Assembly: GCA_934699135.1 (NCBI GenBank)
Contig: CAKUVM010000002.1
Span: 1 to 64,000 of the forward strand
Length of the DNA stretch: 64,000 nt
Reading direction: 5' to 3'
Origin: an uncultured Bacteroidales bacterium
Lineage (GTDB): Bacteria > Bacteroidota > Bacteroidia > Bacteroidales > Marinilabiliaceae
In this document: positions 34,500 through 44,340 of the stretch, one piece after another
Position numbering within the stretch: the stretch's first letter is position 1
Layout of the letters: every line of letters starts with the position of its first letter
Made by a program: the position numbers and the translations under genes
Notes under the pieces: generated by a model
What the model was told of the DNA's origin: nothing
Database searches by the model: none
What the model saw: only the letters and a program-made list of their open reading frames with translations

Positions 34500-35378
34500 C
34501 TAATACTCCCACATATCATGCTCCTTCTGGAAGATTGAGTTGGCTATGCGCTCAGCCTCAATGTTACTTGTCATGCCTTTGGCATAGCTCGTGATGATAC
34601 GGTTGTCGTAGACGTTAGACTCACGATAGATGTAGCTGCCGAACTGGCGCGTCTCGAGACAGTGGTAGAGGGATGGCCTCTGTGCGTCGTTGCTATAAGA
34701 GAAGGCTTCTTGCTTTTCCAAGAAAGGAGCCGCGGCGGGGTAGTAGATCCAAAAGAGGGTCTTCTGATCCACGCGGTTACCCTCCTCGTTAATCTGCTCC
34801 ACAATTGGGCAGAGGCCGAGGATGCGGCACTTCATCATCGTGTACTTATTGTCAAAGAACCAGACCTCCTTGATCATGAACTTTTTGACCTCGTCATAGT
34901 GTATGCCTCCCTTCATATCGTAGACATACTTCATGGTCTTCTCTCCAGACTCCGGGTCAACAGTTTCTACGGAGTCTACGGGCGATGCTCCGACCTTCTC
35001 GAAAACGTCATTTACAGAGATCTCAGTGTCGAACTCGTTGTCAGTCACGGTGCTATAAGCCTTCAACTCACCTGCGTTGATGGCGTCAAGAAGCGTGCGG
35101 AAAAGCGACCTTCTCTCATCAACACTATTGGTTGGATAGAAGAGATAGAGGTTCTGCTTCTCACGCATATCAATGATGCGCCATATGGTCTTGGACCAAA
35201 GGACGTTGGCCTCACGGACATAGGCCGGGGTCATATTCCTCTTGTTCTTTATGTGCTGTTTCTTCACGATGCCATCGACAACGCCGTCAGTCTCACCTTC
35301 TAAGATGGCGTCAGCATCATCCTGTGCAAACACTGGCGTCGCAAGGAGGACAGCCAGAAGCAAAAACAACTTCTTCAT
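34500..35378 (-). CDS. gldN: Type IX secretion protein GldN/PorN
   Basis: 292 residues from the ATG at 35378, with a signal peptide (LFLLLAVLLATPVFAQ). Periplasmic partner of GldK, forming the ring beneath the outer membrane in the type IX secretion system. Family features: NVLWSKTIWRIIDMREKQNLYLFYP, KEVWFFDNKYTMMKCRILGLCP and ITSYAKGMTSNIEAERI. Last gene of the porP-gldKLMN run. Confidence 0.94.
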   Translation of the reverse strand: MKKLFLLLAVLLATPVFAQDDADAILEGETDGVVDGIVKKQHIKNKRNMTPAYVREANVLWSKTIWRIIDMREKQNLYLFYPTNSVDERRSLFRTLLDAINAGELKAYSTVTDNEFDTEISVNDVFEKVGASPVDSVETVDPESGEKTMKYVYDMKGGIHYDEVKKFMIKEVWFFDNKYTMMKCRILGLCPIVEQINEEGNRVDQKTLFWIYYPAAAPFLEKQEAFSYSNDAQRPSLYHCLETRQFGSYIYRESNVYDNRIITSYAKGMTSNIEAERIANSIFQKEHDMWEY

Positions 35379-35398
35379 ACCTTCGTAGTGCAAAAGGT

Positions 35399-36964
35399 TT
35401 ACTGCATTTTAAGAGTAATGCCGTTGAGGGAACGCTCTCGGCCATCGGGGCCCACAGCCTTGACGCTCTCGACATATACTCGGTTGTTGCGCGCAACACT
35501 CTTCATCATCTCCAGCGCATTCTTGTTCAGCTTGCTGCTGCCCTTGACGTTCTCTGAGATAAGGAATCCGTTTTTGGTGGTGGAGACGGTGAACGAGGTG
35601 ACTTTGAAGTTCACATCGAAGACGAAGTCTTTCAACTCCGCCTTGACCTCGAAACCGTTTAGCGCAGCCTTAGTGATGTTGCCGTTCTTAGTGCCGGTTA
35701 CGGTGACGACTGGGTCTGGGACATCGTAAACACGGAACTTCTTGGAGCCAAAGTTCTGCACCTTGCCGCCAGCCTTGGACTGGACACTGATGGTGATTTC
35801 CTTGGGGGCGCCAGGCTTGACCACATAGCCCGCACCGCTACGAGACATGGAACCACCTTGGCAGGAGGCAATGAGGTCAGATGGAGAGACACCTGCCACA
35901 GAGACCTCGATAGGGTTCTCGAGGCCGCGATACATGGCGTTCATCTTGGTGGCTGAGACGACGAGGCTTGGCGCGCCGACCTCATAGTTGGCCGTCACAT
36001 TATAATCTTTCAGCTCACCGGTGACTGGGTCAGGGATCTGAAGCTTGGCCTCGTAGCTCTTCATACCTACGGAAGAGGCGGAAGCCACATATTTGCCGCG
36101 TCCTCCCTCGGTGGGCAGCTTCTGACCGCCGACGGAGACGATGGGCTCCATGGTGTCATCATAGGCCGCAAGCATAATGTCTGCTTTATACTGGCCACCC
36201 TGAATGACGTATTGCGACTCTGGGATGACGAGGGGGACGAGGACATTGAACTTGAACGACGCCGCGTCGATGGACTTGTAGAGGTAGTTGACTACATCGG
36301 TCTCAACGTTTCTCACGTTGCTCTGCACGGCTGAGAGAAGACCCATTGTGGCGGCCAAAGGCAGGTGCTCGAAGAGCCTTGCACCCCACTCGTTCATCTG
36401 TACGGCCGTGGCGTCGGCGTCTGGAGCCTCGATGGCGGTGTTTATGGCGTGAATAAGCATAGAGTCAACCGGAAGCGAGGTGTCGGCCTGCGCCGCACTG
36501 AGCATAGAATTGCGATAGGCCAAAAGAGCATCCCTGAACTGATAGAGACGTTTACCGCCCTCCTCTACCATCATAACCTGACCGGCCTTGTCCTGGTCAC
36601 TCTTATTGACATAGTTCTCAGGCGTGGAGCCGGAATCCTTGCCGTCCGCCACATCGATCATCGTCTGCTTGAGAGACTGGATGTAGGAGACGAGAGAGTC
36701 GGACTTGGCCTTGACCTCGAGTGCGAGCTCATACTTGGGCTTAACCCTCTGCTCGTTCTGCTGTGCTTTTGCTTCAAAATTATAGTAGGACAGTCCAAGC
36801 TTCTCCTCCGTCGTCTTCTTTTGGTTCCTGATGCTCTGATCGACAAGATCGAAAGCGTTGAGCAGGTCACCAGAGACGTTGAGGGCGAGCATGGCGGTCA
36901 GCATGAGGTACATCATGCCGATCATTTTCTGTCTAGGGGTTTCCGGACAGTTACCACCACTCAT
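35399..36964 (-). CDS. gldM: Type IX secretion motor protein GldM/PorM
   Basis: 521 residues. One transmembrane helix near the N-terminus (KMIGMMYLMLTAMLALNVSGDLLNAF, read in parts) anchors a long periplasmic arm of four domains. With GldL it forms the proton-driven motor of the T9SS. The N-terminal signature NCPETPRQKMIGMMYLML is typical. Length is normal. Confidence 0.95.
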   Translation of the reverse strand: MSGGNCPETPRQKMIGMMYLMLTAMLALNVSGDLLNAFDLVDQSIRNQKKTTEEKLGLSYYNFEAKAQQNEQRVKPKYELALEVKAKSDSLVSYIQSLKQTMIDVADGKDSGSTPENYVNKSDQDKAGQVMMVEEGGKRLYQFRDALLAYRNSMLSAAQADTSLPVDSMLIHAINTAIEAPDADATAVQMNEWGARLFEHLPLAATMGLLSAVQSNVRNVETDVVNYLYKSIDAASFKFNVLVPLVIPESQYVIQGGQYKADIMLAAYDDTMEPIVSVGGQKLPTEGGRGKYVASASSVGMKSYEAKLQIPDPVTGELKDYNVTANYEVGAPSLVVSATKMNAMYRGLENPIEVSVAGVSPSDLIASCQGGSMSRSGAGYVVKPGAPKEITISVQSKAGGKVQNFGSKKFRVYDVPDPVVTVTGTKNGNITKAALNGFEVKAELKDFVFDVNFKVTSFTVSTTKNGFLISENVKGSSKLNKNALEMMKSVARNNRVYVESVKAVGPDGRERSLNGITLKMQ

Positions 36965-37021
36965 TATCTATTCGGTATTATGAGATTCTACAAAAGTCAG
37001 TAAGAAAGTTCGCCTTTCGCA

Positions 37022-37867
37022 TTAGCGGCGGATGGCGCTGAGCATATTGCCGTAGATGTTGTTGAGCTCGCCCACGGTCTTGCTGAGGCTTGCGATCTGC
37101 TGACGGTACTCTTTGACGCCCTCGACGGAGGCCGCGATCTCCTGCGAGATGGAGGAGAGGCCAGAGGTGACGCTCTTTGAAGACTCGAGCTGGCTCTTGA
37201 GGCCGTTGAGCTGCTGCTGATAAGCCTCGGAGATGGCGGTCATGTTGCTTCCGAGCTTGGAAGACTGCTCTGCCTGAGTGGCGAATGCCGTGTTGAGCTT
37301 TGAGAAAGAGGTGGAGAACTTGTCACCCTGCTCGGCCATCTGGGCGGCGAGCTTATTGCCTGCCTCGGTGACGTTGTACTGCGCGGCGGAGAACTGGTTG
37401 AGCTGATCAGCTGCAACCTTTACGTTCTTAAGATATGACTCAGTGGCCACGGAAGCGCCAGAGAGGTCGGAGAGCTGGGAGGTGGTGGAAGCGAGCTTCT
37501 TGACACCATCGGCCAACTTGTCCACAGTGCTTTGGTCAATGGCGCCACTCTGCACGAGACCGGTAAGAGTGTCACCACTATTGCCACCGGCATTGCCGCC
37601 GTGATGCGAACGACCCTCAACAGGCTCAAGACCGGCCAACTCGGGGTATACAAGGCTCCAATCCGGAGTCTCATGGGGCGGCTCGAAGGAGGAAAGCGCA
37701 AAGATGAGCGCCTCGACACCCAGACCCGCGACAAGCATGACGCTGGCTCCGGGGAGGTGGAGAATCTTAAAGAGCGCGCCAATGATCGCGACGGAGGCAC
37801 CAAAGCCGTAAACGTAACCCATGAACTTCTTGTAAGCGGGGCTAGTGACGAATTCTGTTAGAGTCAT
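37022..37867 (-). CDS. gldL: Type IX secretion motor protein GldL/PorL
   Basis: 281 residues from the ATG at 37867. Two membrane helices (YVYGFGASVAIIGALFKILH and VMLVAGLGVEALIFALSSF) followed by FEPPHETPDWSLVYPEL and a long cytoplasmic coiled-coil tail rich in S, Q and A. Inner-membrane ring of the T9SS motor. The N-terminal extension of the frame is not conserved. Confidence 0.95.
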   Translation of the reverse strand: MTLTEFVTSPAYKKFMGYVYGFGASVAIIGALFKILHLPGASVMLVAGLGVEALIFALSSFEPPHETPDWSLVYPELAGLEPVEGRSHHGGNAGGNSGDTLTGLVQSGAIDQSTVDKLADGVKKLASTTSQLSDLSGASVATESYLKNVKVAADQLNQFSAAQYNVTEAGNKLAAQMAEQGDKFSTSFSKLNTAFATQAEQSSKLGSNMTAISEAYQQQLNGLKSQLESSKSVTSGLSSISQEIAASVEGVKEYRQQIASLSKTVGELNNIYGNMLSAIRR

Positions 37868-37917
37868 AAGATTTCTAGTTTGATATAGAGTTAACTGTTT
37901 AATAGGGGCCAAGCGCC

Positions 37918-39261
37918 CTACTCGCCGATGTAGTCTCGGACGCAGCGGAAGCCTATGTAGCAAGAGGAGCTATCCTGATACTCATAAGAGCGGGTGCCGC
38001 ACTGGAGGTAGTAGGCGATGTCTTTCCACGAACCGCCGCGGACGACCTTGCGCTTCATGACGATCGGGTCGTCGGGCAACGCGTTGTACTTGTAGTCCGG
38101 GTTCATGTCGTGCGTGTAGATGTAAGAAGACTCATCGTAGGCGGAAGAGGTCCACTCAGCCACATTGCCCGCCATGTCGAAGAGTCCGTACTCATTGGGC
38201 GCGTAGCTGGCGACGGCGGAGGTCATGACAGATCCATCGTCAGTGTAGCGGCCGCGCATAGGCTTGAAGTTCGCCACGAAGCAGCCGCGGTTGTTGCGCG
38301 TGTAGTAGCCGCCCCAGGGGTAAATGCCGTGCTCAAGGCCGCCACGGCTGGCGTATTCCCACTCGGCCTCGGTCGGGAGGCGGTAGTCCATGGCCATAGG
38401 CTGGTGCTCTTTCTTGAGATAGTCGTTGAGGAGGTTGGAACGCCAGATGCAGAACGCCGTGGCCTGCTTCCAGTTGACACCGACGACAGGATAGGTGTCA
38501 TAGCCGGGATGCCAGAAATACATACGGGCCTGGGGCTCGTTGTATGAGTAGGTGAAGTTCTGAATCCAGCACAGAGTGTCGGGATATACCCACACCTTGT
38601 CATGCATGATGAAGCCCTTGCGGCCCTCCTCCTCGAGATTCTTTGCCTCACCGTTGATGTCATAGACCGTGCCGTGATACTTGCCCTCCTCGCCATCGTT
38701 GGGGTCGAACCTGTTCTCCAACTTGGCGGCCTGCTGAAGGTCAACCCAGTCGTAGGTGTATTGCCACTTGCGGTTGTCGAACTGCTTCATGCCAAAGAAA
38801 CGCTCGCCCTCGTCATAGTAAAGGAAAGCGAGGGCCTCTTGATTCTCCGGGTCTTTCCAGTCGAGTTCCTTGTCCCAATTGATGAGCGGGGTCTCGAGCT
38901 GGTTACCGTCCCGGTCCTCGGTGATGAGGAATTCCTCATTGGTCTCGCCGAGAGCCTTGCGGGCAAGAGAGTCGCGCACCCAGTTGACGAACTGGCGGTA
39001 CTCGGAGTTGGTTATCTCAGTCTCGTCCATCCAGAAAGAACGGACGGTGACAGTCTTCGTCAGCGCATTCGTCAGCGCGGCCACGTCCTGCTCATTCTGA
39101 CCCATATTGAAGCTGCCCTGCGGCACGAAGACCATGCCATAGGGGTCGGGTTCATAGAACTGCGCACCGCGCTCAACGCCGACAAGCTCGCCGCCGGTGG
39201 TTCCACTACAGCCCGTAATCAGCATCAAGGCCACAGCATAAAACGCTACGTCTCTTATCAT
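37918..39261 (-). CDS. gldK: Type IX secretion lipoprotein GldK/PorK
   Basis: 447 residues; lipobox LITGC. FGE-sulfatase (formylglycine-generating-enzyme-like) fold: MVFVPQGSFNMGQNEQD, WMDETEITNSEYRQFV, YRLPTEAEWEYASRGG, FDMAGNVAEWTSSAYDE and RGGSWKD. Forms the periplasmic ring with GldN. First of the gldKLMN genes, 29 bases after porP. Confidence 0.94.
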   Translation of the reverse strand: MIRDVAFYAVALMLITGCSGTTGGELVGVERGAQFYEPDPYGMVFVPQGSFNMGQNEQDVAALTNALTKTVTVRSFWMDETEITNSEYRQFVNWVRDSLARKALGETNEEFLITEDRDGNQLETPLINWDKELDWKDPENQEALAFLYYDEGERFFGMKQFDNRKWQYTYDWVDLQQAAKLENRFDPNDGEEGKYHGTVYDINGEAKNLEEEGRKGFIMHDKVWVYPDTLCWIQNFTYSYNEPQARMYFWHPGYDTYPVVGVNWKQATAFCIWRSNLLNDYLKKEHQPMAMDYRLPTEAEWEYASRGGLEHGIYPWGGYYTRNNRGCFVANFKPMRGRYTDDGSVMTSAVASYAPNEYGLFDMAGNVAEWTSSAYDESSYIYTHDMNPDYKYNALPDDPIVMKRKVVRGGSWKDIAYYLQCGTRSYEYQDSSSCYIGFRCVRDYIGE

Positions 39262-39290
39262 AGGATTCAGTGTGTATGTCCTGTTTTTCG

Positions 39291-40403
39291 TTACAGTATT
39301 CTAACGCTCTTGTACCTCTTGGTGGGTTTCTGCCTGTCGAAGTCGAAAGAGTAGCGCGCCACAATCTCGTGCGATCCGCTGTTGTATCTCTTCAGCCTCG
39401 AGAGGCTTATGTCGTAGGCGTAGGAGATGTCGAGACCGTTTCGGAGCCTCACTCCCGCGGCGACGGGCAGGGCGTCTTGCAGCCTGACCCCCGCCCCGGC
39501 CCAAAAGAACCGGTTAAAATTGAAGTTCGCCATAAGCTCGAGCTGCCACGACGCAAAATCCGTCATGAAAGCGAGCCTTGGCTCGAAAGAGCGCGCCTTC
39601 ACATCGCGCCCCAGAAGCCGCCCTGCCCCCAGCAGCAGCACCGGCCTGACGTTGAGCCTCGCCCCGTTTTTGAGCTCCAGATTGGGAGCTGTCAGGTGAG
39701 CCAAAGAGAGGCTCAGGAACGAGGCCTCTGACTGGAAGAAAGCCCCGAGGCCGACATCGAAGGCCGACTGGCTGTCATCGGCCCCGGACAACGCCTCGTC
39801 AGACTCCTGGTGGTAGTCATCTTGCAGACCGGAGGGCGACGTGCGGAGGTCTCCGGACTCAAACTTGACATTGTAGACACCGAACCTGGCGCCCAGGCCA
39901 AGGATGCCTCTGTCAAGGTAGATATGGTAGCTGTATGAGCCCCCGAGGTTGAGAGCCGTCACCGGCCCCGTCTTGTCTTGCACGGCCGTGAGCCCAAGGC
40001 CGTGGAAGTTACGCAAGAAAGCCAGTTCGGTGTCCACGCTCAAGAGGAACTGCTTCGGCGCGCCATCAAAGCCCACCCACTGTTGCCTGAAAGCCGCCGT
40101 GGCGCTCGTGAGGCCCGCACAGCCCGCCGCCGCGGGGTTGACCACCGACGGCATGGCGAAAGTCCCTGTGTACTGCGGCTCGCTTTGCGCCTCGGCCAAG
40201 CTACCTATTAGAACGCAAATTAAGCTAAAAAATGCCGATAATGCACTCTTTGTCCAGCAAAACCTCACATTTTTTCTTCTCGGCCCGCAGCCATCTTTCA
40301 AAGTGGCTGCGGGCTTGGCTATAGTGTGAGGGCTTGCCGGCAAGTGGCGCAAGGCATCTCCCGCTTTGTCTGTCGTCTTGTTCATCTTAGCCTCATCGGA
40401 CAT
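39291..40403 (-). CDS. porP: PorP/SprF family type IX secretion membrane protein
   Basis: Up to 370 residues. The signal peptide (SALSAFFSLICVLIGSLAEAQ) begins about 50 codons in, followed by the PorP opening YTGTFAMPSVVNPAAAG and outer-membrane beta strands to DISYAYDISLSRL...SHEIVARYSFDF. A more natural start is the GTG at 40268 (VRFCWTKSAL), because an inverted repeat (40286-40317) lies within the upstream part. SprF/PorP proteins couple the motor to the outer membrane or surface adhesins. Its place before gldK is the standard order. Confidence 0.85.
   Translation of the reverse strand: MSDEAKMNKTTDKAGDALRHLPASPHTIAKPAATLKDGCGPRRKNVRFCWTKSALSAFFSLICVLIGSLAEAQSEPQYTGTFAMPSVVNPAAAGCAGLTSATAAFRQQWVGFDGAPKQFLLSVDTELAFLRNFHGLGLTAVQDKTGPVTALNLGGSYSYHIYLDRGILGLGARFGVYNVKFESGDLRTSPSGLQDDYHQESDEALSGADDSQSAFDVGLGAFFQSEASFLSLSLAHLTAPNLELKNGARLNVRPVLLLGAGRLLGRDVKARSFEPRLAFMTDFASWQLELMANFNFNRFFWAGAGVRLQDALPVAAGVRLRNGLDISYAYDISLSRLKRYNSGSHEIVARYSFDFDRQKPTKRYKSVRIL
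40286..40317. other. Inverted repeat upstream of porP
   Basis: GCCCGCAGCCA and TGGCTGCGGGC form an 11-bp stem with a ten-base loop. No T-run on either strand. It could attenuate or end topA transcripts, and argues for the GTG start of porP. Confidence 0.5.
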
Positions 40404-40448
40404 AACGGACTTGACGATTTTCGTTTGCGTCTCTACGGCCTCTCATTA

Positions 40449-42911
40449 TTACGCTTTTTCCTTTTTGTGTGTTGCGTTTGTAGAAGACGATTTAGAGGGC
40501 GTCTTTGAGGTCTTTTTCTTAGTGGTCTCTTTTTCAAGCTCTTCCGCTTTCTCTTTTGAGGCTGAAGCTTTTGAGAACCTAGATTTTTTCTTTGTTGGGT
40601 CGGCGCCTTGCCGCTCGCAGAGCTCCATACATTGCTCGTAAGTTAGCGCGGCGGCGTCGGTTCCCTTGGGGATCTTGACGTTGGCCTTGCCATAGGCAAT
40701 GTATGGCCCCCACCTGCCGTTTTGCACCTTGAGGTCGGGGTTTTGGTCGAACGCCTTGATGAGCTTGTTCCGGTCGGCCTCGCGCTTATCCTCGATGCGT
40801 TGGATGGCCTCGGCGAGCGTTATGGTGTAGGGGTCGTCCTCTTTCTTGAGCGATACGAATTTGCCATCGTGGCGGACGTATGGGCCGAAGCGGCCTGTGC
40901 CGATGACGACGTCTTTGTCTTCAAACGTCCCGATGTTTCTTGGCAGCTCAAAGAGTTTGAGCGCGTCTTGCAGCGTTATGGTCTCGATGTGCTGATCTTT
41001 CCGCAGCGAGGCGAAGCGGGGCTTGGGGCCGTCTTCCGTTGTCTCGCCAATTTGGGCCATTGGGCCAAAACGGCCTATGCGCACCGAGACGGGCTCGCCG
41101 GAGGCGGGGTCGGTGCCCAAGACCCTCTCCCCCGTGCTTTTTTGAGACTGCTCCATGGTGGAGTCCACCTGATGGTGGAAGGGGCGATAGAAATCCTCAA
41201 TCACCTTCTGCCACCGGAGCTTGCCCTCGGCAATCTCATCGAACTGTTTCTCCACGTTGGCCGTGAAGTCATAGCTCATGACCTCATCGAATTGCTTGAG
41301 CAGGAAGTCCGTGACGACCATGCCCACGTCGGTGGGGAAGAGCTTGTTTTTTTCAACGCCAGAGTTTTCCGTTGCCTGTGAGCGGATCACCGCCCCGTCG
41401 CGGAGCGTGAGAGCCCGGTAGGAGCGCGGCGCGCCCTCTCGCGACTCTTTGACCACATAGCCGCGGTTTTGGATGGTGGATATGGTTGGCGCGTAGGTTG
41501 ACGGGCGGCCGATGCCCATCTCTTCCAACTTTTTGACTAGCGCGGCCTCGTTGTATCGAGAAGGCCTCTGCGTCCACCTCTCGCGGCTATAAAGCGATGA
41601 GAGGGTGAGCGCGTCCCCCACCTCGACGCTAGGCAGCACGGCCGTAGGGCTGTCGGCGGCATCGTCATTGTCGTCACCCTCTATGTAGAGTTTCATGAAT
41701 CCGTCGAACTTTATGACGTCGGCCGAGGCGATGAAACGCTCCTTGGGGTCTGGCGAGGCGATGGATATGGAAGTGCGCTCAATTTGCGCGTCGGCCATCT
41801 GCGAGGCCACAGCGCGGTTCCAAATGAGCTTGTATAGCCGCTGCTCCACGGGCGTGCCGTCAATGGTCTGGTTTTCAAACACGGTTGGGCGTATGGCCTC
41901 ATGGGCCTCCTGCGCCCCTTTGGTGTCGGTCTTGAACTGCCTCCTCTGGTGATATTTCTCGCCCATGGTGGCGCATATCATGCCCCGCGTGGCCTCGAGG
42001 GCTGTGTCTGAGAGGTTGACGGAGTCGGTACGCATATATGTGATGAGTCCGGCCTCGTAGAGAGACTGCGCGGTCATCATGGTGAGTTGCACTGACATGC
42101 CGAGTTTGCGACTGGCCTCTTGCTGGAGGGTGGAGGTGGTGAAAGGCGGGGCCGGCTTGCGCGTGAGCTGCTTGCTCTCCACGGCCGAGACTTGGAAACT
42201 GGCGTCGGCGCACCGTCTCATGAATTGCTCCGTCTGGTCGATGTCTTCAAAGCGCGGGGTCAGCTCGGCATGGATCTGATATGCTTTGCCGTCTTTGGCC
42301 GTGAGGGAGAATGTCGCGGATGTGGAGAAACCGGATTTGGGTTTGAAGGCGATGATCTCCCTCTCCCTGTCTACCAAGATTCGCACTGCCACGGACTGCA
42401 CTCGCCCGGCCGAGAGCTTCGGCATGACCTTGTGCCACAAGACGGGAGAGAGTTCGAAGCCCACGAGCCGGTCCAGCACGCGGCGCGCCTGCTGCGCATC
42501 GACAAGGTTCATATTGATGTGTCGCGGCGCCTTGATGGCCCTCAGGATGGCGCCTTTGGTGATCTCGTGAAAGACGATTCGCTTGGTAGAGGTCACATCG
42601 AGCCCCAGCACCACCGCCAAGTGCCACGATATGGCTTCTCCCTCGCGGTCTTCATCGGACGCGAGCCATACGCACTGCGCCGACGAGGCGAGCTTGGAGA
42701 GTTCGGCAACCACCTGTTTCTTGTCTTCCGGGATGACGTAGAGCGGGGCAAAGTCGTGCTTGACATCCACGCCGAAATTGTTCTTCTGGAGGTCGCGGAT
42801 GTGCCCGTAGCTGGACTTGACGATGAAGTCGTCGCCAAGGAACTGGCCTATGGTCTTGGCCTTGGCGGGAGACTCGACTATGACGAGCTGGTAGTTGGAG
42901 TTTTTTGCCAT
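40449..42911 (-). CDS. topA: DNA topoisomerase I
   Basis: 820 residues. Relaxes negative supercoils. TOPRIM motifs VIVESPAKAKT and ASDEDREGEAI, the catalytic tyrosine region GLITYMRTDSVNLS, and two C-terminal Topo_C repeat units (VVIGTGRFGPYVRHDGKFVSL and related) are seen; the usual four-cysteine zinc fingers are absent, as in other Bacteroidota. The C-terminus is lysine-rich (TTKKKTSKTPSKSSSTNATHKK). Confidence 0.96.
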   Translation of the reverse strand: MAKNSNYQLVIVESPAKAKTIGQFLGDDFIVKSSYGHIRDLQKNNFGVDVKHDFAPLYVIPEDKKQVVAELSKLASSAQCVWLASDEDREGEAISWHLAVVLGLDVTSTKRIVFHEITKGAILRAIKAPRHINMNLVDAQQARRVLDRLVGFELSPVLWHKVMPKLSAGRVQSVAVRILVDREREIIAFKPKSGFSTSATFSLTAKDGKAYQIHAELTPRFEDIDQTEQFMRRCADASFQVSAVESKQLTRKPAPPFTTSTLQQEASRKLGMSVQLTMMTAQSLYEAGLITYMRTDSVNLSDTALEATRGMICATMGEKYHQRRQFKTDTKGAQEAHEAIRPTVFENQTIDGTPVEQRLYKLIWNRAVASQMADAQIERTSISIASPDPKERFIASADVIKFDGFMKLYIEGDDNDDAADSPTAVLPSVEVGDALTLSSLYSRERWTQRPSRYNEAALVKKLEEMGIGRPSTYAPTISTIQNRGYVVKESREGAPRSYRALTLRDGAVIRSQATENSGVEKNKLFPTDVGMVVTDFLLKQFDEVMSYDFTANVEKQFDEIAEGKLRWQKVIEDFYRPFHHQVDSTMEQSQKSTGERVLGTDPASGEPVSVRIGRFGPMAQIGETTEDGPKPRFASLRKDQHIETITLQDALKLFELPRNIGTFEDKDVVIGTGRFGPYVRHDGKFVSLKKEDDPYTITLAEAIQRIEDKREADRNKLIKAFDQNPDLKVQNGRWGPYIAYGKANVKIPKGTDAAALTYEQCMELCERQGADPTKKKSRFSKASASKEKAEELEKETTKKKTSKTPSKSSSTNATHKKEKA

Positions 42912-42931
42912 GTGGCGGGTGAAAGAATTAA

Positions 42932-42964
42932 GGGGTGGATGCGCAGAAGATGCGCATCCACCCC
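42932..42964 (-). terminator. Hairpin between secG and topA
   Basis: GGGGTGGATGCGCA pairs perfectly with TGCGCATCCACCCC around a five-base loop. The following minus-strand bases are TTAATTCTTTC, so termination is plausible rather than certain. Confidence 0.6.
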
Positions 42965-43036
42965 GGAGAGTATTATCAGTTTGCCACGGCTTGCGCGCCG
43001 CTGTCTGGCTGTGCTGTCATTCCCATCAGGAAAGTC

Positions 43037-43441
43037 CTACTCGGCCTTCTCTGTCTGGTCCTCGGCGGGAGCAGAAGCGTCATGAGCGTCGGTTGCCTGG
43101 GTCGCGGGGGCCGCGGGCGCTTGCGCGTCAAAAGACGGGGCGGCGGAGCCCTGAGTGTTGGCACTGCGGTTCTCCAAGAGCTGGTCGAGGCCAGAGTCTT
43201 GCGCGACTCCCTGTTCTCCGGACGGTAAGAAAGCCACGGAGACGAGAGAGAAGACGAAGAGGAGAGCCGCGAGAGTCCACGTGGCTTTCTCGACGAAGTC
43301 AGTGGACTTGCGGACGCCCATGATCTGGGTTTGGCTGGCGAAGCTCTGATTGAGGCCGCCACCCTTAGACCTCTGCACGAGGACTATGATGATCATGAAG
43401 ACGCTGACGATGATCATCAGCCATATTACAGTTTGGAACAT
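43037..43441 (-). CDS. secG: Preprotein translocase subunit SecG
   Basis: 134 residues. Two membrane helices flank the conserved LVQRSKGGGLNQSF loop; the C-terminal tail is alanine/proline-rich and acidic, as often in this phylum. Accessory subunit of the SecYEG channel in the inner membrane. Follows the conserved protein at 43451 by nine bases. Confidence 0.93.
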   Translation of the reverse strand: MFQTVIWLMIIVSVFMIIIVLVQRSKGGGLNQSFASQTQIMGVRKSTDFVEKATWTLAALLFVFSLVSVAFLPSGEQGVAQDSGLDQLLENRSANTQGSAAPSFDAQAPAAPATQATDAHDASAPAEDQTEKAE

Positions 43442-43450
43442 CTTGTTGTT

Positions 43451-44323
43451 TTATGGATTACGATTTTCGATTTCCGATATTCGAGCGGCAAAGTAACCAC
43501 TTTTTTCGGGATATTTCAAACTTAGCTTTTTAAATATGTTAATGGCCCGGGCATATTGCTTCTGTTTGAGGTAGATGGAGGCGAGAGTCTCTGTGAGGAT
43601 GTCGTCGTTTTCGCGGACGCTCTCGTCCTCAATCTTCTTGGCGTCTGCCATTTGCGCCTTGTCTGGCTGCTGTGGCACGATGAGCTCGTCTCCTGCGCTC
43701 AAGAATCTGTCAATCAGGTCTTGCCCTCTGTGCTTCTGCCTCGTCTCCTCTTGACTTATGGTCTGGAGCTGACAGGTGTAGTCCAGCCAGTCAGTAAAAG
43801 TATATCGCTCATCGGGACGGCAGAAATGGCTGTCAACATCCTCAATCTGATAGGTGGATTGGCCACGGGCATCGTCTGAGACAAGGAGGCCGAGCTCGTC
43901 GGCCACGTCGTCGGCCTCGGCTGCGTGGAGGGGCGTGACGGGCGCATACACCGCCGCTTGGGCGTTTCGCGCTTGGGGCGCGTCCTCGCGACCCCGCTCA
44001 GGCTGGGTGACGCCGCCCCCTCCCGCGGGCCGCGCCGAGGCGCCGGCCACAGTCGTCCGCTTGGCCGCGGGCGGGGCGGGGAGTTTGTCATATCGATTGT
44101 GGACTAGCCAATAGAGCGCTCCTCGGTCCCAGACATGGACGGCGGCTTGCTTCAGGCCCGCGGCGAAATGCACGCTGCCCGTGACACTCAGCCCTTTGGC
44201 CATCAGCATCCAGCCCGCATGGAAGTAGGGGAACTGGCGCAGGGTGGCCGCGAGCTGATCTACAAATTCGGGCGTGATGGCCGACGGGTTGTCTATGGCC
44301 GCGTAGAAAGACTCTTTGTTCAT
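43451..44323 (-). CDS. Conserved Bacteroidales protein with C-terminal TPR-like segment
   Basis: 290 residues from the ATG at 44323. The N-terminus (FYAAIDNPSAITPEFVDQLAATLRQFPYFHAGWML) is helical; the middle (residues about 100-150) is low-complexity and rich in A, P and R; the C-terminus contains a TPR-like repeat (ILTETLASIYLKQKQYARAINIFKKLSLKYP). No signal peptide. It is between lptE and secG, an order I have seen conserved in this order of bacteria, but its function is unknown. Confidence 0.8.
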   Translation of the reverse strand: MNKESFYAAIDNPSAITPEFVDQLAATLRQFPYFHAGWMLMAKGLSVTGSVHFAAGLKQAAVHVWDRGALYWLVHNRYDKLPAPPAAKRTTVAGASARPAGGGGVTQPERGREDAPQARNAQAAVYAPVTPLHAAEADDVADELGLLVSDDARGQSTYQIEDVDSHFCRPDERYTFTDWLDYTCQLQTISQEETRQKHRGQDLIDRFLSAGDELIVPQQPDKAQMADAKKIEDESVRENDDILTETLASIYLKQKQYARAINIFKKLSLKYPEKSGYFAARISEIENRNP

Positions 44324-44340
44324 ACGACAGAAAGACCCGG

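Noticed and set aside
42932..42964. The hairpin between secG and topA as a CRISPR-like or REP element
   Set aside because: It occurs once in the window and is best read as a terminator or attenuator.
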